A DNA stretch of 64,000 nucleotides from the NCBI GenBank assembly GCA_030062745.1, contig CP099839.1, positions 12,563,302-12,627,301 of the forward strand. Reading direction: 5' to 3'. Shown here piece after piece: positions 47,480-58,111 of the stretch. This stretch comes from Capitulum mitella. Taxonomy: Eukaryota; Arthropoda; Thecostraca; Pollicipedomorpha; Pollicipedidae. Below the pieces are notes generated by a model, which saw only the letters and a program-made list of their open reading frames with translations, made no database searches and had not been told where the DNA came from. Within the stretch, counting starts at the first letter, position 1; each line of letters starts with the position of its first letter. The position numbers were made by a program, and so were the translations under genes.

Positions 47480-48400
47480 CTACGAAAAAAATCAATAAAT
47501 AAATAAGCACATTTCACAGCCACTCCAGCTTCGAGGATTATCACTGCCCTTCCTGATTCCCACCGATAGCTCTCCACAACATCTGTGTATGAGCCGGCAT
47601 CGGGACTACAGGTCGTTCGATACCAACATTTCAAGGCCCTTTTTTAGTATCCACGTGTAGTCTATTCATAAACATATTTACAGCTGCAGCATGGACATAC
47701 TACTAAGTCCCGCATGCATATTTTCAATTATTTTTGCAAATCTGGGTGAGTTAAGTACGCATGATCTCGCATTTCTTCCGGGTTTATGTAGGAGGTTTCA
47801 CCGCGGGATAGATTCCGTAGCTGAACGGATAAGTATTTGTCCTTTCGCCCGGTACGAAGAAAATCCGTTCCTTGAAACTTATGAAGATGAATGAGTTCTT
47901 TTACAGTCTCCCTGGTTCTGCCCTTAAGTGATTTCCACGAGTTATAAATGTATTTAAAAGCGATTGTTAATTGTTGTGGGCTACTTAAGCCGCATGCGGC
48001 AAGTCCTGACAATGAATGGTAAGATGTTTCATCAAACCACGGCAGAGATTATAAAAGTCCTAAGTGGAACTGGTGGTACTGACATGGGAGAACAGCAGTC
48101 TTAACCATAGCCAGTCCGTCACGCGTCATTTTGTTTTTGTTTTTGTTTTTTTGTTTCGTACACGATAGGTGGTGGCGACTGTGATAATGGATGACTAGGT
48201 GGTGGCGACTGTGCTAATGGATGACAAGTTTCGGCGGTGATAATCCGGCACAGATTCCCGGTGCTACTGACAACCGCAGTTTTTCAGAGTAGTCCGGCGA
48301 GAACGCATAATTGGGAGTAACCAGAGCGTGGGGTCGAACGTGTGCGTAAGACAACCTTTTCCCGGCTGTGTTCTTTTCGTCTATGTTTTTCCTCACCGGC
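47480..48400. other. Non-coding stretch
   Basis: AT-richer DNA. A minus-strand frame at 48012-47728 is open for 94 codons with balanced composition, but it starts at TTG and has no splice context. Two near-identical short words (ggtggtggcgactgtg) recur at 48166 and 48201. Nothing else seen. Confidence 0.45.
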
Positions 48401-48406
48401 ACTCAC

Positions 48407-48497
48407 TTTTGAATTTTTCCGCGAGATGGCAGCAGCTTCGATGCCTGCCGCCGACCGTCAGCCGGCTATCAGCTGATTCTGGCCGCATGGCGGCCAT
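48407..48497 (-). CDS. Candidate first coding exon downstream of the TATA box
   Basis: About 160 bases downstream of the predicted start site, ttcATGGCCGCCATGCGG opens MAAMRPESADSRLTVGGRHR... for 30 codons plus one base. It ends at a consensus-like donor, caaaa|GTGAGTGCC (GT at 48406-48405). The phase is 1. It could begin an unknown gene or be an upstream, possibly untranslated, exon of mspo. No homology recognised. Confidence 0.3.
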
Positions 48498-48687
48498 GAA
48501 CAGGTCTGGCTGGGCGCCACTGTGGTCAGCTGACGGCCAGAATTCCGCAGTCGGCCGCCGTCCAACACCTCGTCGGCGGCCGTCGCGGCCGTCGCGGCCC
48601 CAGCACCGTCCCGTCTGCTGCCGGGAGGCGCCGGCTCCCCAGCGTACGCACCCTTTACCCGGCTGGCCGGCGGGCGCCGCGGCCGTT

Positions 48688-48695
48688 TATTTATA
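48688..48695 (-). promoter_or_regulatory. Consensus TATA box in a CpG island, minus strand
   Basis: The minus strand reads gcgTATAAATAaacgg, the best TATA element in the window, embedded in very GC-rich DNA (48430-49000). A start site is expected about 30 bases downstream, near 48660. It points toward mspo, whose start codon is about 9.9 kb further on. Confidence 0.45.
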
Positions 48696-48999
48696 CGCTC
48701 ACCTGCAGGCGGTCGTCGCCGCCGGCTGGCTGCCGCAAGGGCAGCTTCCGGCCGGCCGGCGCCGCCGCGGGACTCCGGCCGGCCGCGCTATTTTCGGCGG
48801 CGGCGGCGGCAGGCGGCCGTCGGTCGTGCAGCGTGTCCCGCCGCCCGCGGCCCGGGGCCCACCCCGCCGCGCCCAATGGCGTCGTTAGTGGGCGTCGGTA
48901 ACGTGTCGACGCGGCGGCGGGGGAACGCCGGCTGCCCGACCTGCGGAGACCCGCCGCCTGCGGCTTGGCAGCGCGGAGAACGGCGGCACTGTTCGTGTC

Positions 49000-51900
49000 A
49001 CAGGGTCATGAGCGGTGTGTGACGCTTGCTCTTACCTGGACAAGGACACCATGCACGCGTCTTTCAGGAACAGACAGTCTCTAACAAGCAATCATTGTGT
49101 TCTGTATCCACTAACAAAGCAAAATTTGATAAATGCATATCGGAAGGGAAGAGATAACTTGGTTTTAAAGCTGAATAGCACGCTGTGCATAATTTAATTT
49201 TACTGGAATTTGTATTGGCTTCACAAGAAACCACACCCAGTCTTTCATAAGATGGAGTGCCGCAAATCTTATGATGGTGCAATTTCATCACCATCGCCAT
49301 TTAATTTTCTTCAGCTCATCACGTTGTCTCACCCACCATTAACCTTCCACACGCAAGGTTTAATTCAGAATGCAATCATCCAGATGCGCTTGCTTGCGTT
49401 GGCAGCACGTCTCGTGCCGGCTCGTGCACTGTTGACGCAGCGAGACCGGCTCCCCTCAGCTCCCCTCCCCCTCCCGCCGCGCCGACGATGTCGCTCGACG
49501 CTCGTATCGGACGACATCCGCGTCCGGCCCATATGTCCGCCGCCGACGCGCGGACCTGCGAGTCTACAGTTCGCACGGCTCACAGTCAGCGGTTCATCGA
49601 CGTCATCTCCTTGACCACAGTCCACAGTCATCAGTCCACAGAGGGTGGTTCACCACCGCCGCTTGCGTGTCCAGAGTGGACGGTTCACCACCGTCGTTTA
49701 CGTGTCCACAGTCCACAGACGGGCGTCTGGTCGGCGTCCTGTCGCGTCGGACGGAACTCCGCCTATGTGACGGAGCATTCAGTCGATGCCGGACAATGGA
49801 AATGGCCGGGATTCAGGGTCGGGAGCAGATCCGCGGTACAATGAACCAATCGGCTCCTGGTAACGGATGTGGGGACCGCCGAAATGATGATGTGTGGGAA
49901 TTGCGGCGAAATTGATCCAATGCCAAGGTGTGGTATGAGGCAGCCATGCAAGGAGCATGAACAGTGGAAATTTTTTGTCCTCAGCGTGTTTTGCCTGTGC
50001 TGAGCCTCTGTATCAGTATGGAAATCGGGTGCAGATCGATCTTATGGTCGGCATATGCTCCCGGTGCAGTAATGATTGATGCATTTCTACAGACAGTGCA
50101 GCGATGGACCAGTGTTCTGAGCCCCTCAATGGACCATATCTTAAATTAGCTGAAATGGGTTGAGCTTGATTGCCATTGACCTCAGCTGACCTAATCCTCC
50201 ATTGTGATTGAAAGTAGCATTGGTAGTTCACCCTGACGTGCGAAACGGGGCCTGCAATGTGCTATCCGTGCATCAGGAAGCTCAGATACTGTGTGGGCTC
50301 CCATCCCCATCGCTCCTTGGCCCCTCTGACCAGAACCTTCTGCCCTGGCCTGACCTTTGCCTGGTTTGACCGAGAGCCCATCTAGGCGAATCTGATCCTT
50401 CAAAGTCCCGTCTGGTCCATGTCTGAGCTGACTGGTCTGAGCGGCCCCGCGTCCGGTCTGACCTAACCCGGCTTGCATAGGTGCTGGCCTGGCATAACTC
50501 AAACTCTCCCCGGCTGGCCTTCGCCTGACTTTACCCTTTGCTGACGCTGATGTTGACGCCAGCCTGACTTCCGCCTGTTACGACCTGATTTGAGCTCTGT
50601 CTGCCTCGTCCTGATCTGGCCGCTCTTCCTCTCACTCTCTCGATCTGTGTGATCTCCGAACCGTTCTGACCTCTCTGCTACGACATAACCTGACCTCTCC
50701 TTCTGTTCTGGCTCACTTCTCCGACCTTCCCTGACCTGACCCCTGTCTTCTACGACCTGGCATGGCCTTTGCTTGCTCTAACCTGACCTGACCTTTGTTT
50801 GCTCCGACCTGACCTGACCGCTGTCAGGCCCACACGCTGCGTCGCCGGGCAGAGCTCCTGCCGGCCGGCGGCGCGGTGACACGGCACGTAGCCGGCGGCT
50901 AAAATTGGCCGACGGCCGGCTGACGGCGGGCGGCCAGCGGCGGCGGCGGCGGCGGCGGCAGTACCAGGTGTGGCGGCACGCCGGCCGGCGGGCCGTGCAG
51001 CCAGCACAGCGAACAGAGCCAGCAGCGCGGAGACGCGTGCCGAGCCGCGTGCGTCGGACGGGACGCCGGCCGGCGGCGACCAGCTGTCAGCAGCGGACCG
51101 ACTGGACGGAGGGGCCGGAGACCCAGACCGGGTGAGTGGATACGTGCCGGCGGGGCCCTGCCCGCAGCGGCCGGCTGCCCGTCGACGTCCGGAGCCTGGC
51201 GCAGCTAATTAACCGGCCCGCAGCGGGCGGTGTTTGTTTTCGAACGGCGATAGGTTTTCTGCGCGCAGGCGGCGGTCCTTTGTAAACAAACTGCGGTCGC
51301 CTCCCGGGGTGAGTGACGGTGTCCAGACTAGCCGCCGGAAGCTGGTGGGATCACGAGCACGGTAGCTGGGTTGCCTCTCTCAGGCTACAACTTTTATGCA
51401 CGATTTTGCGCAAGAAATTGACTTGCAACTGAACGCAAAATCATGATATTCTTGAATACCGTACGACAGCGGTTTTTCGACCAAAAAATGCTGCTCGGGG
51501 TAATCACGCATAGATTGCATTAGAGCTGTCGTTTCAGTCAAGTTATGAGAAAAAACTCTACGTACATGTATCCCAAGTTCGGGCGATTCCGACGAAACGT
51601 CTAGCTGTTGTGCACCTCTACCCCTGGTGCTGCACCTCCGTCAGCGAAATGACAACTGGCGGCAGTGTGCTCCGACCCGACCACGTGCGCGGACTGGCCG
51701 CGCCGTACGGCAGCTCAGGCGCGCCATCGGGCAGCGGCGGCGAGCCCCCCTCCGCCTGCACGGCCCGACTATTTAGTAGCCTTGGTGCGGCTGGTGGCGC
51801 GAGTCCGTGCAGGCGGCGCCGCCAGACGACTCACGCCGCAGCTGTGGGCAGTCGGCAGCCGGCAGAGGTGGGGTGAGACCGAGCCGTGCCAGTGGGGGGT

Positions 51901-53221
51901 TCGTGACTCAGACGGAACAGCGGCGCGCTCAGGGCCGCAGGTTGGGGTACCGAGGTGTCCCGTTCGACGTCGCGGATTTCCTCCGGGGATGGCCTCTGGT
52001 GGCCGACACGTTTACGCTGCCTCTCACGTTACGCACGTGCGTCGTGGGGATTTCGTCCCACTCACCGGCGCGCCCACCAAAGCTGTGCATGCTGCAGCCG
52101 CTGCCCGATAACAATGGCACCACACCGGCAGTTTCCTACGGTCGGGCGGTGATGTCATTCTCAACGGAGGGCAAGTCTGCGCAACTGAACGCCGGTAACC
52201 GAAACAACGATCGGTGCGAAACGAGCCGTCGTTACGGCTGGACGCGGCGCCGGGGCACGGCGTGGTTCTCTCCAGCCCCGGCTGTCCGAGGAGCGGACAC
52301 CCGACGGGGTGACGTCACGCCCGATAGCGCGCCAAGGTCACGATCCCGGCCGGCGGTGCTGCTGTCCGTGACGCCGACCTGGCGTGTGCCGCGACCGTGT
52401 GTTCCGGTAGCCTATTGTTCCCATCGGACCGCGCGCGGCGTCCGCTCCGTGAATAAGCCGGGCAGGACTCGGAGGAAGTGGTCCACTTCGATAGGCTCCC
52501 GGCATGCGACGCGGTAACCGGGACGCGTCACGGCCGGCCAGCCAGCGTCATGTTCTCGAAGGCATGTACAATGCCAGTCACTAAACAGCCGCCACATTGG
52601 TTTAGAACAACGTCACAACATATTCATGTGATGAAAACGTCCTCTTGCTACATAGTCGGCGTCAGTGCGGGCCCGTAAGTCCCGGGCTTAATGTGCAAAT
52701 GGTTCTGGCTGAAATATAACGTAGAAGACAGAATCTCTGGAGATCATTATTTCAGTTCAGTCATGAGAGCTGTTACCTGAATGGACGATTCCAAAATCAC
52801 TGTGGAATATAACAAACCATTCACAAAATGCAGCTGGAAATAACAATGAAATTCGTCAACAAAAATGCACAGTGCGCCGATTTCTCGCGGTCCGCTGTCT
52901 AGGTCATTTCCCTTTGCCTGTAAAAGTCGCCTGGGTTGCTTTCCTTTATCCTGTACGTTGGAGGCTGCCGCCGGTTTTTGGAAATTCCCCAATTACAAAG
53001 CACAGTTTGGAGAGCACTCGACTCCGTTGCTATTACCGTTTCAATCCATTTATTTCATTGCTTGGACATGACCCATGTCACGTTTAACCACCACGGTAGG
53101 AACACATGGAGTAATTCAAATCCGACGCAGGAGCTTGCGACGAGAAATACCCGGACGTGACGACGCTCAGGCGGCATGGCTCCGACCCTGAGGTTTCCGG
53201 CTTGAAATCCGCGCCGAGCAG
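49000..53221. other. Mostly non-coding stretch with two CpG islands
   Basis: 49350-49750 is GC-rich and contains a two-copy repeat of about 45 bases (gtggttcaccaccgcc... / acggttcaccaccgtc...). 50320-50830 is a degenerate TGACCT-rich array. 50840-51210 is a CpG island with a GGC run (50938-50958) and a plus-strand donor, gaccgg|GTGAGTGG, near 51130 (possible untranslated first exon). 51650-52520 is a second CpG island, open on the plus strand for 236 codons from a GTG, with no recognised domain. Confidence 0.45.
50320..50830. repeat. Degenerate TGACCT-rich array
   Basis: Words gacctgacct, ctgacctttg and cctgacc recur irregularly over 500 bases with strong pyrimidine bias. The array ends at the CpG island at 50840. 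Confidence 0.7.
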
Positions 53222-53389
53222 TCAGCTGATGAACCAGAGTGTGGGCAGAACGGGCCGGCTCAGAAGGCAAACGAGGGTCGGCAGGACGATCTGCAACTCG
53301 CAGCAGCCGAGGAGGTACGCGGTGAACCGGCGCCCGGTCGGCGTGTCGTTGCACTGGGGGAGGACGTCTTTGAGGCCGGACCAGTGGAC
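53222..53389 (-). CDS. Terminal exon of an unidentified protein with a hydrophobic C-terminus
   Basis: Acceptor gtggtgccag| (AG at 53391-53390) opens 55 codons and a TGA (53224-53222). About nine in ten codons end in G or C, as in the mspo exons and unlike flanking DNA, which supports real coding. The residues begin VHWSGLKDVLPQCNDTPTGR and end in a hydrophobic stretch (LLGCCELQIVLPTLVCLLSR, then PVLPTLWFIS) that could be a membrane segment or a GPI-anchor signal. Upstream exons should lie at higher coordinates; I could not assign them. The family is not recognised. Confidence 0.45.
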   Translation of the reverse strand, partial: VHWSGLKDVLPQCNDTPTGRRFTAYLLGCCELQIVLPTLVCLLSRPVLPTLWFIS

Positions 53390-55099
53390 CTGGCACCACG
53401 CCGCCGCCGGGACACGGACGCCCGCGCGGGCCGGCCCCAGACGGAGCCCGCCAGGCGATGACGCAGCCCAGCTGACGTCATCGTTCGGCCGTGAGGGCGG
53501 ACAGGTGCGGACGGTTCCAGGCATGGCTGGGCTGTGTTTGAGCTACTTCGAGGATGCGCTGGGCATATTTGAACTGTCTTCGAGACACTACATGGGACCA
53601 AGGTCAGTGGCGAATAAATGCGCACGGGCAATGACAAGGGATTCAAATGGCCTTGGACCGAAATTGGCAGGTTCGACACCGCGTCGGCAACGCGTTGTTC
53701 GCGAGCACAATCGGCTTGTCTCGTTCGATTTTCTGACAGCGACGCAGCAACAGCGTCTGACAGGGTCAAGTGAGAAGCAGTGAGGAGCCGCGCGGTACCA
53801 GCCGGCGGATGTCTTTGAAATTGCTAGGAGTGCCCCTGACTCAGCAGCGAGGTCCGGCTCCTGCCAGTGACATGACCTGGACCTCCGACCAGCCTGTGCA
53901 GCTCGATCGCCCGAGTCGGCTGTCAAGCTGAGAGCGCTGCAACGGACGCCCCGAGCCGCCCGGACAACAGGGCCGGCGCTGACCGTGGCAACTGGGACTC
54001 GTCACCGCTTTGCGGCCGCGTGGAATGGCCGTGGCCGGTGGCCGCGCTGGCACCCCTTCAGGCCGCTGTACGTTAGCGTTACTTGTTATCTTTGGCAGAC
54101 GGTCGCGGCTTCCAGTCCAAAAGTGTTAAGAATACCTCGCCGGCTCCATCATTGAAGAAAAATATGTATCAGATTTCATTCGTTTTGAGTCAGAGTGGGT
54201 TCCTTTTTACTGTACAACAAAACCTGAGTCAGTCTTGCATCTGAACCTGCACTTGACCATGATCACATAATGACTCATAACTCTGATGTCCGGCCATGGG
54301 CACATCGAAAAATAATGACTCATTTGCTTAAACCTGCGATTTGTCTCGGTGTGTCGGCGCGCCGATACTCCGAATGATTCGACACATACCAATGAGCAAC
54401 TTTCGCCACCAGGCGAAGATATGCTGGGTCAGTCCACGGGGAGGGGGATACCTAGAGGGCCGCTGAGTGCACCACCTCCACCCCACGGACAGAAGGGCGG
54501 CGTGCCTCTGCTGACCGCGGTCCAGGTGCTCTGGCTCGTCCTGAAGCCGGACAGACCGAGGTGCTTTGAAGGGCACCTGGTGCGTCACTCAGGAGTTGAA
54601 AGGTTACGAACAGCAGGCCTCCTGTCGTCTCACACCGAGGCCGTGCGCGAGACAACCTGCGGTTCAATGCCATGGGGCTCAGGAGCACACGTTGGACCCT
54701 ATCAGTCCCGCCGGAGTTCCGGCCTCTGGTCTTGATACCCACCTACTGCGCGCCGACGGTAAAACGCAGTTTGCCGACCTCATCAGCGTATCGCCCGGGG
54801 GATTTGCTTATCGCGATCGCACGGTTTGAAGTGCCTATCGTACCGTCCCAGGCGGGAAGAAAATCCTCTGGAATGTTGAGGTTATTCTCCGACCCTCCGA
54901 ATTCACTGCATCCTCTGACCCTCTGAAATCATTAGAAAAGTTGTGAAGTAGGAGGAAAACCACATTTCGACCCTTCTGTGTGGGTGCATGGCGTTGCAAC
55001 GCTAAAATGAAATAATTCGACTCAGCAGCGGAATAATCCGATCAGGTGGTCCGAGACCCTTTCGAATTCGTACAGACTGCCTTTGCCGATCGATATGAA

Positions 55100-55440
55100 A
55101 GGTGCTACGCTTCCCATTGACGGAGGTACTGAGCCCTCCAACACGTGAGCTCGACCAGCAGCAGACCGTCCTGACGACGGGGATGGAAGGCTGTTCGCAA
55201 TCCGCGCCACGGCTGGCGAGGTCACGGCCTGTGGTGGCGTCACCAGTCGCCAGGGTCCAGCCGGCGTCAGCGTCCGAGTCAGCAGCCGAGCTGATGCAGC
55301 CGGCAATTTGGCAGACACGCCGCCCCACCCGGCGGTGGCCAGCCGATTTCGCGCGTCGAAACTGGCAGCGGAGCCGCCTCCCATGCGCAGGCGACCTGGG
55401 ATCGGCGGAATTTTCTCGGAGCATACGACCACGTGCTTTA
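55100..55440 (-). other. Exon-like GC island, strand uncertain
   Basis: Three frames are open over 100 codons or more. The minus-strand frame with the best G/C third positions contains an AGWTLATGDATTGRD stretch and several Cys. An acceptor-like site (ccgatcccag) lies near 55397. No domain was recognised, and composition may account for it. Confidence 0.2.
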
Positions 55441-56631
55441 ACGGGACCTGTATCAGGCATGAATGTAAAGTGGTCTCCGGCCACGGGACTGCATCATCTC
55501 AAGCAGAATGGTCCATAGGGGTGGCTGACATGCGAGGAGAACCCGCGATCTATTTGCTCAAAGTTCGCGGGCCGTGAATGATAAAAGACATTTGGACTAG
55601 TCTACGGCATTTCCGAAATCATGAGCCACTGCACAGGAAAGGGAAGTCGCATATTTAACATTATGGCAGCCACGGTAATGGACTAATAAAATGAGCAATG
55701 CGCTCATGTTTGTGGATACACCTCGGTTGTTTCATTTGTGATTACGCAAATTTTGTATCATGGTCGAAAACGTGTAATGTGCAGGGAATCATTTTTGCCA
55801 TCACTTCTTAAACTTTGCTTTCTGTGGGCCGAAAAAGCAAACTAATCCAAAGGTAACCCGCATTAATCAAGACCACCTATCAAATTTGTGCCGAAGTGTT
55901 TGTGTTCACGCATTGCTAACCGCAGTGTGAGACAGGCCATTGTAATTGTTACAGAACATTTGGTGGCGCAAACTATTAACATCGATAGAGTTCAGTGACA
56001 GTCTGAAGACTGTTATTCTCTCCACTGTTTGGGCAACCAGGAGTCTCACTTTGGAACCAGTAGCGTAGCCAGAGGGGAGGACCGAGGGGTCAGATCCTTT
56101 TTGGTATGAGGTTTCCTAGTACTGGCCAATGGTTTGTTTGAAATACAAAACCTTTGTAATTGAAAATGCACTCCCTCTTTCCAAATCCTCAGGCGTGCTA
56201 TGCGGGTCAGTTTCACCATCTGTGGTATAAAATGGTAGAGTAAGCCTTTTTATTTTAGCCTAAACCGCTACCGTTACGAAAATCCTGACTACGTGACTGT
56301 TTGGAACTGTCATTTCATAACCGCCATGGTCTTCAAAACAGGCGACATCTACAGCGAAAGTACAATGAGTGCGTGGAACTGACGACGGCATGCACTGATT
56401 TCAGGGCTCCCGGATATAATCAAAAGATAGCGGCTGTCAATGCAGCTCGACATGTAACAGAAACATTGCTCCGACTATCGCACTATCACACCAGCTGTGA
56501 ACAGAGCCCACGTGGTGACGTCACACGCTAGCAAACTGTGTTTGATCTGAATGGCTTTCTTTCTGTAGCGACGTAACAGGAATCGTGAGTCCGGGATGAC
56601 TTCTCCACATACATAGCGATAGGCGCTGGAG

Positions 56632-56770
56632 CCATGCGGCCAGGGGGCTTAAGCCCCCCCCCCCCCAACTTTTTTAAAATTTAACATTGACCCTATGGGC
56701 ATTGACTGGAAAGAAATGGCCCAAAATGTTTCTCGCCCCCCCCCCCCCCGCCCGCCCGCCCCCAACTGAA
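56632..56770 (+). repeat. Poly-C-flanked interspersed repeat, copy 3
   Basis: A C run, a core with aatttaacattgaccctatg, then ggaaagaaatggcc and a second C run of about 14, ending in cccgcccgcc. Same order as at 1236-1373. Confidence 0.65.
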
Positions 56771-57344
56771 GAGGAGTTTTCATGCCCCACAGTTATGTAC
56801 TGTGTCTGGTAGTCACCTAAAAAGTCGCAACGCAGAGAGGTATCGACAGGAACCGCGAAGACAGTACAGTGAAAGGACAAATAGGCACTCAAACTGTGAA
56901 ACACCTACATTGTCAAAACATCAACGCGGCACTTCGTTTTCGAACGTTCTGCCAGTCCACTGTAACAGCGCACCCTCACGCTCAGCTCATCAGCGCAGGA
57001 ACGTCGCATACGGGGGAACGGAGACTCAGTCAGTTTATCCCAATTTTCATTAACTTTCTCATCCTGCCTTCCCTTTGCTGACTTTTGTCACTCCATTGAA
57101 ATCGCGAGGCCATGGGACTTTGATGCTTCAGATAAAAAAATTGGGAGTTGTGGCCACTTTTAGTCACAACGCTGATGGCTCAGATTTAATGAGATGCAGA
57201 ACACCTGTTTGGCATATTTCCCGCCATAACGCTATTTTCCACATCTTCAGATTTACCCTTTCAGATGAAGGGTACTGAATTCATTCCGCATCCAGTGTCT
57301 TTGACCTGGTAAGTGAGCACGCCAGCACCTTTCTCTGGCAGACG

Positions 57345-57560
57345 GGCCGGCAAGACTGCGGCGTTTGTCACGGTGAACAGGGCCAGAGTCCGGCGCCTGT
57401 TCGGTGCGGAGTGCACGCGGCACAGCCACTGCCGTCAGGGCCAGGCGCACGATCCAGTGAAATGGAGCGTGACCTACGAGTTCTGTGGTGTTCTGCCTTC
57501 GCCCTGGTTCCTGACCAAAGTACCTGAACTGGAGCGTGGTGCCATATCTGCCGCCGCCTC
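57345..57560 (+). CDS. Weak candidate exon, strand uncertain
   Basis: On the plus strand a good acceptor (cacctttctctggcag|, near 57344) opens a frame of more than 90 codons (KTAAFVTVNRARVRRLFG, CTRHSHCRQGQ, VKWSVTYEFCG, LPSPWFLTK) with a possible donor aaa|GTACCT near 57521. On the minus strand an acceptor ctgacggcag also opens a plausible frame (RTLALFTVTNAAVLPARLPE) ending at cag|GTCAAA near 57310. Only one can be real, if either. No family assigned. Confidence 0.25.
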
Positions 57561-58111
57561 ACCGCAGCTAGTCAGAACGGAGACGTCAGGGGCCTTCGTG
57601 CCGGGTATCTCAAACATATCTTTAAAAAAACTGGTGCCACGACTCAGGTTGATATGGGACATGTTTTACGAAGTTGAAATCGGTAATTCGTAGATACGTT
57701 ACTTTCGCGAATACTCTAGTGACCAAAGCCCATCTAATAGTACATCCCTCAATCAATATGTTTGTTCGCACCTCATAATCATTAATGACTCACATAACTG
57801 TTTGTTTTAGAAAACACCCAGGTAACAACGGATGGCAAGACTTTCTTCGTCACTTGTTGGCGTGCCAGTGGCCCAAATGTTGTGTGATTTGTGATGCCAT
57901 TGCTGATATGTCAGTGACCCAGTGACACCCAAGAACTGTGCGCAGAATCCAAGTAGACGTATGACAAATGAACGTTCCCCCAAATCAAAATGTCTGTGAG
58001 CGCTCGACGTTGACCAATGTCTGTCTATGCGGGCCACTGGTCTGCACGTGCCTCCGCTGAGCTCAGCTCCCCGCACTACTAACGTTCGTCGCGCCTGTGC
58101 CGCAGGGAGGC

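Larger units (their letters stand above)
53525..58090. other. Stretch between the 53.2 kb exon and the giant plus-strand exon
   Basis: GC-rich blocks at 54420-54830, 55080-55440 and 57300-57620 show open frames on both strands. 55500-56630 is AT-richer with nothing recognised. A poly-C repeat copy lies at 56632-56770. No confident gene. Confidence 0.45.

Noticed and set aside
51807..52517. 236-codon plus-strand frame in a CpG island
   Set aside because: Starts at GTG, other frames are also open, no recognised domain. Kept only as part of the island description.
54328..54926. Overlapping frames considered as a retroelement fragment
   Set aside because: No reverse transcriptase, integrase or protease motif could be found in any frame.
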